Shown here: positions 17,794 through 26,549 of the stretch, one piece after another
Numbering within the stretch: the first letter of the stretch is position 1
How the letters are laid out: each line of letters starts with the position of its first letter
Source: Shimia sp047124445
Lineage (GTDB): Bacteria > Pseudomonadota > Alphaproteobacteria > Rhodobacterales > Rhodobacteraceae
Reading direction: 5' to 3'
Length of the DNA stretch: 64,000 nt
NCBI RefSeq assembly: GCF_047124445.1
Contig: NZ_CP138921.1
Location: forward strand, 434,001-498,000
Made by a program: the position numbers and the translations under genes
Notes under the pieces: model-generated
What the model was told of the DNA's origin: nothing
What the model saw: the letters and a program-made list of their open reading frames with translations, nothing else
Databases searched by the model: none

Positions 17794-17941
17794 ATTGTTG
17801 CTGCTCTGAGGGCGTCTCTTCGTCAGGTGCCCTCTGAGCATCAAGGTCAAAACAGGTTAAGGCCACTGTGATTTCTTCATGAAAGTGTCTTCTTGGGCGA
17901 AGTGACCGTATCTGTGTCTCGGAAAGAATGTTGTTGAACCC

Positions 17942-17971
17942 AAAAAAAGGCGATCCCCGAAGGGACCGCCT
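17942..17971 (-). terminator. Terminator of the small lipoprotein gene
   Basis: On the minus strand AGGCGGTCCC-TTCG-GGGATCGCCT (17948-17971, UUCG tetraloop, one wobble) is followed by seven T. This is a strong intrinsic terminator. Confidence 0.92.
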
Positions 17972-17995
17972 GAAATTCCAGTCTGTGGCTGAAAT

Positions 17996-18187
17996 TTAGC
18001 CAGCAGTTGCCGGTGCGCAAACCAGAGCGCCGGTGTCTGTGGTCAGCAGGTCGTAGCCAGCCATGCAGCTTGCGTTGCCGCGCTTGTCAAAATCTGGCTG
18101 AGCGTAAACCGGAGTTGGCTCTTCTTGCTGAGAACAAGCAGCAAGGGTGATACCGGCAACACACAGGGCAGCATAAAGTGGTTTCAT
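17996..18187 (-). CDS. Small lipoprotein, 63 residues
   Basis: A lipoprotein signal with lipobox LAAC, Cys18, is followed by a 45-residue mature part containing two more Cys (in ASCMAGYD and ALVCAPA) that could pair. GGAATAACCCG precedes the ATG and a strong terminator follows, so it is a genuine monocistronic gene. No family was recognised. Similar tiny Cys-paired lipoproteins occur widely in Rhodobacteraceae, but their function is unknown to me. Confidence 0.82.
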   Translation of the reverse strand: MKPLYAALCVAGITLAACSQQEEPTPVYAQPDFDKRGNASCMAGYDLLTTDTGALVCAPATAG

Positions 18188-18423
18188 CGGGTTATTCCTT
18201 CAAAAGCAATTGAATCGAGTAAGCGCATCTAATCACAAAAAATTCAGCGCGCAAAGCACTCTACGCGGGAGTCTGCCAAAGAAGAAACCCTTGTTGTCAA
18301 AGGCCCACAAATGGCTTCTGAAAATTTCTTCGATTTTCTCGCGGATATCCGCTTGACGCGCCCCAGCACTCGGCATAAACCACGCCACACGCTGAACGGC
18401 ACACGCCAGACAGCAGGTAGTGA

Positions 18424-18500
18424 GCGGTTGTAGCTCAGTTGGTTAGAGTACCGGCCTGTCACGCCGGGGGTCGCGGGTTCGAGCCCCGTCAACCGCGCCA
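18424..18500 (+). tRNA. tRNA-Asp (anticodon GTC), copy 1
   Basis: 77 nt with encoded CCA. The acceptor GCGGTTG pairs with CAACCGC; the anticodon stem CCGGC/GCCGG encloses CTGTCAC, giving anticodon GTC. Confidence 0.97.
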
Positions 18501-18563
18501 CCACTACCAGCCCAGGTCCTGGGCCCTTCGGGAACGGACATGCCGAAAGGCGAAGATATATGC

Positions 18564-18640
18564 GCGGTTGTAGCTCAGTTGGTTAGAGTACCGGCCTGTC
18601 ACGCCGGGGGTCGCGGGTTCGAGCCCCGTCAACCGCGCCA
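18564..18640 (+). tRNA. tRNA-Asp (anticodon GTC), copy 2
   Basis: 77 nt, identical to 18424-18500 and 63 bp behind it, so the two are probably co-transcribed. Confidence 0.97.
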
Positions 18641-18717
18641 CTTCTTCCTCCCCTCAAATGGTGAAGTTGAATTGGTTGCCGCGCAGCATATCTTTGCGCC
18701 TTTTGTCGGCTTCAACG

Positions 18718-18740
18718 AAAAACGCGCCCCGAGAGGCGCG
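18718..18740 (-). terminator. Terminator of the M20 peptidase gene
   Basis: CGCGCC/GGCGCG stem with a 6-nt loop (18723-18740), followed on the minus strand by five T and C. Confidence 0.82.
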
Positions 18741-18768
18741 CTTTGTGATTCTGCCTTTTTCCAAAGGG

Positions 18769-20142
18769 TTAGGATGAAAGAGCCGCCAGGATTCGCGCCC
18801 AGGACCGGGTGCCTTTGTGGAAGCTCTCCACGTTGTATTTCTCGTTTGGAGAGTGGATCTGGTCGTCGTCACGGCCAAAGCCGATCAGCATCGAATCCAT
18901 GTTCAGCATCTCTTTGAAGAAGCCTGCGATTGGGATGGAACCGCCGCAGCCAACATAGGCCGCTGGACGGGGCCACTCATCGCTGAGCGCGACGCGGGCC
19001 TTTTCGAAGGCCGGGTCTTCGATGGACATTTGCGAGGCGGTGGAGCCTTTTTCGGAGCGGTATTCAACCGTGAAGCCTTCCGGCAGGCGGCTTTCCAGGT
19101 GAGCACGGAAGCTGGCGCGGATTTTGTCCGGGTCTTGCTGTCCGACGAGACGGAAGGACAGTTTAGCGGAGGCTTGAGAGGGCAGCACGGTTTTGAAGCC
19201 GTCGCCGGTGTAGCCGCCCCAGACGCCGTTGACGTCACAGGTTGGGCGGGACCAGATTTGTTCTAGCGGGGTGCGGTCTTGCTCGCCTGCAGGAGATTTC
19301 AGGCCCACGTCGCCCAGGTAAGTGCCATGGTCGAAGTTCAAGCCTTGCCATTGGGCGCGGATGTCATCGGGCAGTTCTGGCACATCGTCATAGAAGCCAT
19401 CCAGCGTGACGGCGCCTGTGTCGTCGTGCAGATCTGCGAGGATGCCACTCAGCACGCGGATCGGGTTCATAGCGATACCGCCGTACATGCCGGAGTGCAG
19501 ATCGCGGCTTGGACCGGTGATGGTGAAATCCTCGGCCAGCAGGCCGCGCAGCATGGTGGTGATCGCAGGCACGGCGCTTTCAAACAGGCCGGTGTCGCAG
19601 ATCAGGGCGATGTCGCAGCTCAGCTCTTCGGCGTTCTCTTTCAGGAACGGGACAAGGCTTGGGGAGCCGGATTCTTCTTCGCCTTCAAAGAGGAAGGTGA
19701 TTTTGCACGGCAGGGTGCCGTGTTCTGCCTTCCAGGCGCGGCAGGCTTCGACAAAGGTCATCAACTGGCCCTTGTCATCAGAGGCGCCGCGGGCGCGGAT
19801 CACCTGACCGGCGTCGGTGTCTTCTAGGGCTGGATCAAAGGGATCGCGGTCCCAAAGCTCCAGCGGGTCGACCGGTTGCACATCATAGTGGCCGTAAAAC
19901 AGCACGTGCGGGCCGGGGCCGTCAATGTGGCCAACAACCATCGGGTGGCCGGTGGTGGGGCGTTTTTGTGCATCCACACCAAGGCTTTGCAGGTCTTTCA
20001 CCAGCCAATCGGCGGCGGCATCAACGTCGGCGTCAAACGCAGGGTCGGTGGAGATTGACTTGATGCGGAGCAGATCAAACAGGCGTTCAATCGCCTCTGG
20101 CATATTCTGGTCGATGCGGGCGAGAACGGGGTCAAGCGTCAT
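18769..20142 (-). CDS. M20-family metallopeptidase (dipeptidase)
   Basis: 457 residues, the length of the M20A dipeptidase group. The two-zinc ligands are visible: His85 in GHYDVQP, Asp122/123 in ASDDKG, the catalytic Glu cluster EGEEESG at 153-159, Asp183 in CDTG and a His near 432 in QIHSPNEKY. A dimerisation lid domain with DLHSGMYGG lies in the middle. It is cytoplasmic (no signal). It probably cleaves dipeptides or acylated amino acids; substrate unknown. It is divergent from hemA and has its own terminator. Confidence 0.94.
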   Translation of the reverse strand: MTLDPVLARIDQNMPEAIERLFDLLRIKSISTDPAFDADVDAAADWLVKDLQSLGVDAQKRPTTGHPMVVGHIDGPGPHVLFYGHYDVQPVDPLELWDRDPFDPALEDTDAGQVIRARGASDDKGQLMTFVEACRAWKAEHGTLPCKITFLFEGEEESGSPSLVPFLKENAEELSCDIALICDTGLFESAVPAITTMLRGLLAEDFTITGPSRDLHSGMYGGIAMNPIRVLSGILADLHDDTGAVTLDGFYDDVPELPDDIRAQWQGLNFDHGTYLGDVGLKSPAGEQDRTPLEQIWSRPTCDVNGVWGGYTGDGFKTVLPSQASAKLSFRLVGQQDPDKIRASFRAHLESRLPEGFTVEYRSEKGSTASQMSIEDPAFEKARVALSDEWPRPAAYVGCGGSIPIAGFFKEMLNMDSMLIGFGRDDDQIHSPNEKYNVESFHKGTRSWARILAALSS

Positions 20143-20221
20143 GGAAGCCTCCTTCGGGTGCGACGATTTGCAGGGACCGTATCACCCCAATTCGCACTGT
20201 CCAGACTCGCGCTTTCACAGT

Positions 20222-20235
20222 TTGATCGATATCAA
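20222..20235 (+). promoter_or_regulatory. FnrL/FNR box upstream of hemA
   Basis: TTGATCGATATCAA is an exact TTGAT-N4-ATCAA palindrome, 124 bp before the hemA start. In Rhodobacter species hemA is controlled by the oxygen-sensing regulator FnrL through this type of site. It also lies 80 bp before the divergent M20 peptidase start. Confidence 0.85.
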
Positions 20236-20358
20236 TGTGCGAAAGATGTATCATTTGGTAGCAATTGCGGAAAGCGCGACAGAAGACTACAAGAGCGCCA
20301 ATGCCCAAAGGGGTGTTGCGACGCCGGGTCGCCCGGACCGGGAAGAAGGAAAGCCACT

Positions 20359-21582
20359 GTGGATTACACTGCGAAGCTAGATAACGCACTCAATCGTCTG
20401 CACGACGAGGGGCGCTATCGCACGTTCATTGATATTGAGCGTAAGCAAGGTCATTTCCCCCATGCCACTTGGACCCGCCCCGATGGGGAGCAACAGCCAA
20501 TCACCGTGTGGTGTGGCAACGACTACCTTGGCATGGGCCAACATCCGGTAGTGCTGGACGCGATGCATGAGGCTGTGGATGCCACAGGCGCAGGCTCTGG
20601 TGGGACGCGCAATATCTCCGGCACAACCGTCTATCACAAGCGCCTGGAAGCGGAGATTGCCGACCTGCACGGCAAAGAATCAGCGCTGCTTTTCACCAGC
20701 GCCTACATCGCAAATGATGCAACTTTAAGTACTTTGCCAAAACTCTTCCCCGGATTGATCATCTATTCCGACGAGTTGAACCATGCTTCGATGATCGAAG
20801 GCGTGCGCCGCAACGGTGGGGCAAAACGTATCTTCAAACACAACGATGTGGCGCATCTGCGGGAGCTTCTGGAAGCGGATGATCCGGCGACGCCAAAGCT
20901 GATCGCCTTTGAATCCGTTTACTCGATGGACGGTGATTTTGGCCCGATCGAAGCGATCTGTGATCTGGCCGATGAGTTTGGCGCCTTGACCTACATTGAC
21001 GAGGTGCACGCGGTTGGCATGTATGGCCCGCGTGGGGGTGGTGTGACCGAGCGCGACAACCTTGCGCATCGTATCGACATCATCAATGGTACCCTCGCCA
21101 AAGCCTATGGCGTGATGGGCGGCTACATCGCGGCTTCTGAAAAAATGTGTGACGCGGTAAGGTCTTACGCGCCAGGCTTTATCTTTACAACGTCGTTGCC
21201 GCCAGCTGTTGCGGCCGGTGCTGCGGCCTCTGTTGCGCATTTGAAAATCGATCAGGCGCTGCGAGAGCAACACCAGACACAGGCACAGATTCTGAAGCTG
21301 CGCCTGAAAGGTCTGGGCCTGCCCATCATCGATCACGGCAGCCATATTGTGCCTGTGATTGTCGGCAATCCTGTCCACACCAAAGTGCTGTCTGACCACC
21401 TGTTGGAAGACTACGGCATCTACGTGCAGCCGATCAATTTCCCGACTGTGCCGCGCGGCACAGAGCGGCTGCGGTTCACGCCGTCGCCAGTGCATGGGCC
21501 GAAAGAAATTGATGCCCTTGTCGGTGCAATGGACGCCCTCTGGAGCCACTGTGCGCTGAATCGTGCCGATATGGCGGGGTAA
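20359..21582 (+). CDS. hemA: 5-aminolevulinate synthase
   Basis: 407 residues from GTG at 20359, chosen because AAGGAAAG lies just upstream and the protein then begins at the family-typical MDYTAKLDNAL. It condenses glycine and succinyl-CoA to 5-aminolevulinate, the first step of tetrapyrrole synthesis in alphaproteobacteria. PLP-binding Lys248 (NGTLAKAYG) has the same number as in Rhodobacter ALAS; Asp214 (YIDEVHAVG) contacts the cofactor nitrogen. The glycine-rich loop is GAGSGGTRNISG (77-88). Heme demand links it to the FnrL box upstream. It is possible that the genome holds a second ALAS gene (hemT), which cannot be seen here. Confidence 0.96.
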   Translation: MDYTAKLDNALNRLHDEGRYRTFIDIERKQGHFPHATWTRPDGEQQPITVWCGNDYLGMGQHPVVLDAMHEAVDATGAGSGGTRNISGTTVYHKRLEAEIADLHGKESALLFTSAYIANDATLSTLPKLFPGLIIYSDELNHASMIEGVRRNGGAKRIFKHNDVAHLRELLEADDPATPKLIAFESVYSMDGDFGPIEAICDLADEFGALTYIDEVHAVGMYGPRGGGVTERDNLAHRIDIINGTLAKAYGVMGGYIAASEKMCDAVRSYAPGFIFTTSLPPAVAAGAAASVAHLKIDQALREQHQTQAQILKLRLKGLGLPIIDHGSHIVPVIVGNPVHTKVLSDHLLEDYGIYVQPINFPTVPRGTERLRFTPSPVHGPKEIDALVGAMDALWSHCALNRADMAG

Positions 21583-21692
21583 AATGACTTCTTAGTGTAG
21601 TGGCCCTTGTTTGTGTTATATTCATACCTAACAAGGGGATCGGTTCGAATCGGGGACTTTCAGAACCGGCAATGCAATAAGAGGCCAGTGGG

Positions 21693-22910
21693 ATGATCGG
21701 GCGCAGATTCAAGCGCAATACCGAAGCGGTAGACGAAGGCCCGAAAGGGTACGACGACTTTGACGTGCAACTTGGCGACATGATGCGCGGCGAACGAGCG
21801 ACTATGGGGAAGTCGCTGCTGGATGTGCAACGGGAGTTGCGAATCCGGGCGAGTTACATCGCAGCCATCGAAAATTGCGATCCCTCTGCTTTTGAAACGC
21901 CAGGATTTATTGCCGGGTATGTGCGCTCTTACGCGCGGTATCTGAATATGGACCCGGAAGTGGCGTTTGAGATTTTCTGCGCCGAAAGTGGGTTTTCCAC
22001 GGCGCACGGCATGTCCGCTGAGGCCTCCGGCACGCGCAAGACAGAGACCATTGCGCCGGCGATGACGGGCAATGATCCGTTCTCCTCGTCCAACACACCG
22101 TTTACACCAGTGCAGGAATCACTGCTATCGCGTGTTGAGATGCGTGCGGTGGGGTCCTCGTTGGTGTTGGTCGCGCTGATTGCCGGGATTGGCTACGGCG
22201 GCTGGTCGGTTCTCAATGAAATTCAACGGGTTACTCTGGCGCCGGTGGAGCAGTCTCCAGTGGTTCTGAGCGACCTCGACCCGCTGGATGGGGCCGGGCG
22301 CGCACCTGTGTCCACGGATGCGGATGGCGCGACCACAGAGGTGGCCACTGCCGGGGCGGGCGTGTTTGCGCCGTCTGAGGCGTTGGATCGCTTGTATCGC
22401 CCACAGGCGCTGGATGTGCCTGTACTGGTGGCGCGCGATGCGCCGATTTCTCAGTTGAACCCAAACAACATCGGTGTGTTCACACCGGAGATCCCCGCGG
22501 CTGTGGCGATGGCCACGCCGGTAGAGGACAAACTGCCTGTGCCCAAGGTGGTTGAGGACGATGCGCCAGAACTGGTGCTGATGGCGGTGCGGCCTGCGTG
22601 GGTGCGGGTACGTGCAGCGGATGGCTCTGTTTTGTTTGAGAAAATTCTCGACGCGGGTGAGGAATATGTTCTACCTGCGACGGAAGAGCCGCCAACGCTG
22701 CGCGCCGGCATGTCCGGCTCGGTGTACTTCAAGGTGAACGGCGAGCTGTATGGTCCGGCGGGCGAAGGGACGGGCACGGTGCGCAACCTCGCGCTGGCAA
22801 CGGACTCGCTCAAAGAGAGCTTTGCGGTGGCAGATCTGAACGATGATCCGGAACTGGCAAAGATCGTGGCCTTGGCAGCGGCACAGAACGTGGTCGTCGC
22901 GGACGAGTGA
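21693..22910 (+). CDS. RodZ-like HTH/membrane protein with DUF4115
   Basis: 405 residues. An N-terminal Xre-type helix-turn-helix (about 28-90, with LRIRASYIAAIENCDPSAFETPG split over 50-71) is followed by one transmembrane helix (about 153-173), a Pro/Ala/Thr-rich periplasmic linker and a C-terminal beta domain (about 300-375, VRPAWVRVRAADGSVLFEK) of the DUF4115 type. This is the architecture of RodZ, which ties MreB to the elongation machinery. It is followed by ispG, as in E. coli rodZ-ispG, which supports the call. A terminator separates the two genes, so they need not form one operon. Confidence 0.86.
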   Translation: MIGRRFKRNTEAVDEGPKGYDDFDVQLGDMMRGERATMGKSLLDVQRELRIRASYIAAIENCDPSAFETPGFIAGYVRSYARYLNMDPEVAFEIFCAESGFSTAHGMSAEASGTRKTETIAPAMTGNDPFSSSNTPFTPVQESLLSRVEMRAVGSSLVLVALIAGIGYGGWSVLNEIQRVTLAPVEQSPVVLSDLDPLDGAGRAPVSTDADGATTEVATAGAGVFAPSEALDRLYRPQALDVPVLVARDAPISQLNPNNIGVFTPEIPAAVAMATPVEDKLPVPKVVEDDAPELVLMAVRPAWVRVRAADGSVLFEKILDAGEEYVLPATEEPPTLRAGMSGSVYFKVNGELYGPAGEGTGTVRNLALATDSLKESFAVADLNDDPELAKIVALAAAQNVVVADE

Positions 22911-22953
22911 TCCAGCCTTCCTAAAGAAGACATCGAGATTCAAGGTTTTAGGA

Positions 22954-22976
22954 GAGCGCCCACGGGGCGCTCTTTT
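22954..22976 (+). terminator. Terminator between the rodZ-like gene and ispG
   Basis: GAGCGCCC-ACG-GGGCGCTC (22954-22972) followed by TTTT. Confidence 0.82.
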
Positions 22977-23062
22977 GCTGTGCAGCATCGCGCATTGCCC
23001 CTGTTCCCAGAAGGGATTAGACAGGCTTCAAACCCATCTCTGCTGTGGTGAAAGGTCTTGAT

Positions 23063-24190
23063 ATGTCGATGAATCACATCCGTCCGTGGCGCAATATCGA
23101 GCGACGCAAATCCCGCCAGATCATGGTGGGCAATGTGCCTGTGGGCGGTGATGCGCCAATCGCGGTGCAGACCATGACCAACACGGACAGCGGCGATGTG
23201 AAAGCCACGCTGGGGCAAGTGCTGGCGGCGGCAGAAGCGGGGGCGGACATTGTGCGCATCTCAGCGCCGGATGTGGCCGCCACTAAGGCGCTGAAAGAAA
23301 TCACAAAAGAGAGCCCGGTTCCGATCGTGGCCGACATTCATTTCCACTACAAACGCGCGATTGAAGCGGCGGAGGCCGGGGCGGCGTGTTTGCGGATCAA
23401 TCCGGGCAATATCGGGGACGAGAAGCGGGTCAAGGAAGTGATCAAGGCGGCCAAGGATCACGGCTGCTCAATCCGCATCGGTGTGAATGGCGGCAGCTTG
23501 GAAAAGCACCTGTTGGATAAGTACGGCGAGCCATGCCCCGACGCGATGGTGGAGAGTGGTCTCGACCACATTAAGATACTGCAAGATAACGATTTTCACG
23601 AGTTCAAGATTTCCGTGAAAGCGTCCGATGTCTTCATGTCAGCAGCCGCCTATCAGATCCTTGCGGATGCCACCGATGCGCCGATCCACCTTGGGATTAC
23701 CGAAGCCGGCGGCTTTGTCAGCGGGACCATCAAATCGGCGATTGGCCTTGGTCAGCTGCTGTGGATGGGCATTGGCGACACGCTGCGGGTGAGCCTGAGT
23801 GCCGATCCGGTGGAAGAGGTGAAGGTGGGCTTTGAGATCCTCAAGAGCCTTGGTCTGCGGCATCGTGGGGTGAACATCATCAGCTGCCCAAGCTGTGCGC
23901 GTCAGGGATTTGACGTGATTAAGACCGTGGAAACATTGGAAGAAAGGCTCGCGCACATTCATACGCCGATGAGCCTGTCGATCATTGGTTGTGTGGTGAA
24001 CGGGCCGGGAGAGGCGCTTATGACCGATATCGGGTTCACTGGCGGGGGCGCTGGGTCCGGCATGGTGTATCTGGCGGGCAAGCAGAGCCACAAGATGTCC
24101 AATGAGGCGATGGTGGAGCACATCGTTGAGGAAGTGGAAAAGAAAGCGGCGGAGATTGAGGCTGCAAAAGCCGCAGAAGCGGCGGAGTGA
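23063..24190 (+). CDS. ispG: 4-hydroxy-3-methylbut-2-en-1-yl diphosphate synthase
   Basis: 375 residues from ATG at 23063, which has AAAGG seven bases upstream; a GTG 18 bp earlier is possible. It is the [4Fe-4S] enzyme of the MEP isoprenoid pathway that converts methylerythritol cyclodiphosphate to HMBPP. The cluster ligands Cys275, Cys278 (CPSC) and Cys310 (GCVVNGPGEA) are present, with the catalytic Glu317. The N-terminal TIM barrel carries VQTMTNTDS. The last 20 residues are an Ala/Glu/Lys helix beyond the usual end. Confidence 0.97.
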   Translation: MSMNHIRPWRNIERRKSRQIMVGNVPVGGDAPIAVQTMTNTDSGDVKATLGQVLAAAEAGADIVRISAPDVAATKALKEITKESPVPIVADIHFHYKRAIEAAEAGAACLRINPGNIGDEKRVKEVIKAAKDHGCSIRIGVNGGSLEKHLLDKYGEPCPDAMVESGLDHIKILQDNDFHEFKISVKASDVFMSAAAYQILADATDAPIHLGITEAGGFVSGTIKSAIGLGQLLWMGIGDTLRVSLSADPVEEVKVGFEILKSLGLRHRGVNIISCPSCARQGFDVIKTVETLEERLAHIHTPMSLSIIGCVVNGPGEALMTDIGFTGGGAGSGMVYLAGKQSHKMSNEAMVEHIVEEVEKKAAEIEAAKAAEAAE

Positions 24191-24218
24191 TCCCCTTTCT
24201 CTAACGACTCAAAGATTA

Positions 24219-24241
24219 ACGGCCCTCAGGGGCCGTTTTTT
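24219..24241 (+). terminator. Terminator of ispG
   Basis: ACGGCCC-TCAG-GGGCCGT followed by TTTTT. Confidence 0.9.
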
Positions 24242-24341
24242 ACGTCGGTATTCTGTCGGTATCGCGGCTGTATTGCGGAGGTGCCGGTTTTCGAAACGGG
24301 TTGATTAAGCCAGCGTGCGCTGCGCAACGGGCGCGGAACGC

Positions 24342-24372
24342 AAAACACCGCAACGGGGAGCGCTGCGGTGTT
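24342..24372 (-). terminator. Terminator of the dsbA-like gene
   Basis: On the minus strand AACACCGCA/TGCGGTGTT (9-bp arms, 24344-24372) runs into TTTGCG. The T tract is short. Confidence 0.65.
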
Positions 24373-24395
24373 AGACTGTTTGGTTGGCGGAAGGC

Positions 24396-25151
24396 TTAGC
24401 CGCGTTTGTCTTTCACAATCGCCTGCATGCCTTTGAGCGGCACGTAGCCGCGCACCATTTCGTCGTGGAAGACAAAGCTTGGCGTGCCGGTGATGTTCAG
24501 ATCACGGGCGAGGGCGCGGGTGGTGGCGATTTCCTTTTCCACTTCCGGCGCGTCCATGTGATCCAGGATCATGTCCGCATCAAAACCGAGGCCTTTGGCC
24601 ACTTTGCGCAAGGACTTTTCGTTCACGTCGCCGCGCATCTTGATCAACGTGTCGGCGGTCAGCTTGTAGGCGTCGTCGCCCATTTTTTGTTTCACAGAGA
24701 TGGCAAAGCGAGAGCTGAGGTCGCTGGCTTCGCCGAGGATCGGATACTCCTTCACGATGAAGCGGATGTTGCCGTCAGATTTGATCAACTCGGCCACTTC
24801 GTCATGGGCTTTACGGCAGTAGCCGCAGCGGTAGTCGACAAATTCCACGATGGTGATGTCGCCTTCCAGATTGCCGCCGACGTAGCTGTAGCCGTCGTCA
24901 AACAGGCGGTCGGCGTTGGCGGTTACCAGATCAAAGTCGGCGGTGGCCTGCGCGGCGGCGCTGCGCTCTTCCAAAACAGCCACGGCTTCCATGATGACTT
25001 CTGGGTTCTCCAACAGGTAGGCGCGGACTTCGGCACGGAAGGCTGCGCGTTCTGCATCTGACAATTTGTCGATGTCAAAGGCCAGAGCGGGGGCGGCGGC
25101 CAGTGTGAGAGCCAGCGCGCTGCTGGCCAGTTTGGTTTTCAATGTGCTCAT
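24396..25151 (-). CDS. DsbA-family periplasmic thiol:disulfide oxidoreductase
   Basis: 251 residues with a Sec signal (about 1-24, LALTLAAAPALA). A helical N-terminal extension (25-85, Com1/ScsC-like) may mediate oligomerisation. The thioredoxin-fold active site is CGYC at 109-112 in VDYRCGYCRKA, with the cis-Pro loop GTPSF near 225. CGYC resembles DsbA/Com1 oxidases more than DsbC. It follows the M48 protease gene with a 10-bp gap, so both form one operon for envelope protein quality control. No partner DsbB is in the window. Confidence 0.92.
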   Translation of the reverse strand: MSTLKTKLASSALALTLAAAPALAFDIDKLSDAERAAFRAEVRAYLLENPEVIMEAVAVLEERSAAAQATADFDLVTANADRLFDDGYSYVGGNLEGDITIVEFVDYRCGYCRKAHDEVAELIKSDGNIRFIVKEYPILGEASDLSSRFAISVKQKMGDDAYKLTADTLIKMRGDVNEKSLRKVAKGLGFDADMILDHMDAPEVEKEIATTRALARDLNITGTPSFVFHDEMVRGYVPLKGMQAIVKDKRG

Positions 25152-25161
25152 GGGGTTTTCC

Positions 25162-26526
25162 TCATTTCTTGTCTTTGCGGCGCTTGGCAGCGCGGGCGAT
25201 GTCGTCTGCCCGATTAAATGCGCTGGAGCCTTGGGGAAGGCGGGCCATGGCGCGGCGGGCGTGGATTTCTGCGTCGTCCAGTCGGTTGGCGAGCGCATAG
25301 CGTTCGGCGGCCAGAAGGGAGGCCATGCCGTGTTGATTTGTTTGCGCGTAGGCGGAGCCCAGGTCGCGCAGGACCCGCGCGTCGCGGAAATCACGGGCGC
25401 GGGCGGCTTCGAGAAATTGCAGGGCTTCTTTGGGGCGGTTCACGGTCAGAAGGGCGCGCCCTAGGCCGCCAAGGATGAGCGCGTTGCCAGGGGCAAGCTC
25501 GTCGGCTTTCTTATAGGCGGTGACGGCGTTTTGGAATTGACGGCTTTCCAGCAGGATTTGGGCCTTGAGTTCGTAATAGTAGGCGTCGTCAGGGCGGGCG
25601 GCGAGGGCCTGGTCGATGTGGGAGATCGCCTTGGCGGTGTTTTGCTGGCGGTGGTAGGCCACGGCAAGGCGCATGTGGCGCACGTCTTCGGCTTTGCTTT
25701 CCTGATAGCGTGACAGGGTCCATTTGGTGGGGCGGATGAAGGCGGTGGTTTTGCCGCGCGCGCGGTCGTACCAATAGTCGAGTTCCGGGTTGGGTTTGGC
25801 ATTGCCCGCATAGGCCGCCACAAAGCCTTCCGCCGCGCGTAGGCGGTCCCGGGTCAAGGGATGGGTGCGCATATAGGGATCTTGGCGCGAGACCGAGAGC
25901 AACTCTTGCCCTTCAAACAGGCGGTGCACAGCCAACGTGCCAGACGGGTCGATGCCCGCGCGGGCGAGGTAGCGGATGCCGGATTGGTCGGCAGAGGACT
26001 CTTCTGCACGGGTGTGGGCGAGAAACTGTCGCAGGGCGGAGCTTTGTGTGCCAAAGGCGAGGGCGGCGCCCACATCGCCGCGCCCGGTGGCGGCGGCAGT
26101 TGCCAAGGCGAGCGCCAGACCGAGGCCTGATGCGGTGCGGGCCGAATCAAGGTTGGCCATGCGCCGTGCGATGTGGCCGTTCGCGATATGAGCGGCTTCG
26201 TGGGCGATCACCGATTGCAGCATCTCGGGCGTGTTCATGCGCATGATCATGCCGGAGTTGATGAAGATGTGGCCGTGGTCGATGACAAAGGCGTTTAAGC
26301 GCTGATCGTCCACCATCAGGATTTTGATATTGCCGCCCAGCCCTGCGGCATAAAGCACCGGGGCGGCCATACGTTGCAGAGCGTGCTCGATGTCGGGATC
26401 ACGCAGCAAAGACACGGCGTTGGCGGCGGTTGAGGAGATCACAAGCGCAAGCGCCGTCAGCAGCGTGACGACGCGGGCGCGCAAAGCGGTGATTGACGGC
26501 GCCGTCATTTCGCGGTGAAACCTCAT
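25162..26526 (-). CDS. Secreted M48 metalloprotease with TPR repeats (BepA-like)
   Basis: 454 residues from ATG at 26526; the next Met (26508) gives an equally good signal peptide, with hydrophobic VVTLLTALALVISSTAANA. The zinc motif HEAAH is at about residues 109-113 (numbering from 26526) and the third ligand Glu lies in RAEESSADQ near 175. The C-terminal half is tetratricopeptide repeats (about 265-420). This matches periplasmic BepA/YfgC-like chaperone-proteases that act on outer-membrane assembly. It is divergent from the aminotransferase with only a 23-bp gap between starts. Confidence 0.92.
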   Translation of the reverse strand: MRFHREMTAPSITALRARVVTLLTALALVISSTAANAVSLLRDPDIEHALQRMAAPVLYAAGLGGNIKILMVDDQRLNAFVIDHGHIFINSGMIMRMNTPEMLQSVIAHEAAHIANGHIARRMANLDSARTASGLGLALALATAAATGRGDVGAALAFGTQSSALRQFLAHTRAEESSADQSGIRYLARAGIDPSGTLAVHRLFEGQELLSVSRQDPYMRTHPLTRDRLRAAEGFVAAYAGNAKPNPELDYWYDRARGKTTAFIRPTKWTLSRYQESKAEDVRHMRLAVAYHRQQNTAKAISHIDQALAARPDDAYYYELKAQILLESRQFQNAVTAYKKADELAPGNALILGGLGRALLTVNRPKEALQFLEAARARDFRDARVLRDLGSAYAQTNQHGMASLLAAERYALANRLDDAEIHARRAMARLPQGSSAFNRADDIARAAKRRKDKK

Positions 26527-26549
26527 GAGCGACAATAGGAACGAATTTG

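Noticed and set aside
18244..18504. Minus-strand reading frame beginning MVARLTGLEPATPGVTGRYS
   Set aside because: It is the reverse translation of tRNA-Asp, a well-known spurious protein in databases.
18540..18917. Plus-strand reading frame with AVVAQLVRVPACHAGG
   Set aside because: It is the forward translation of the second tRNA-Asp running into the opposite strand of the M20 peptidase gene.
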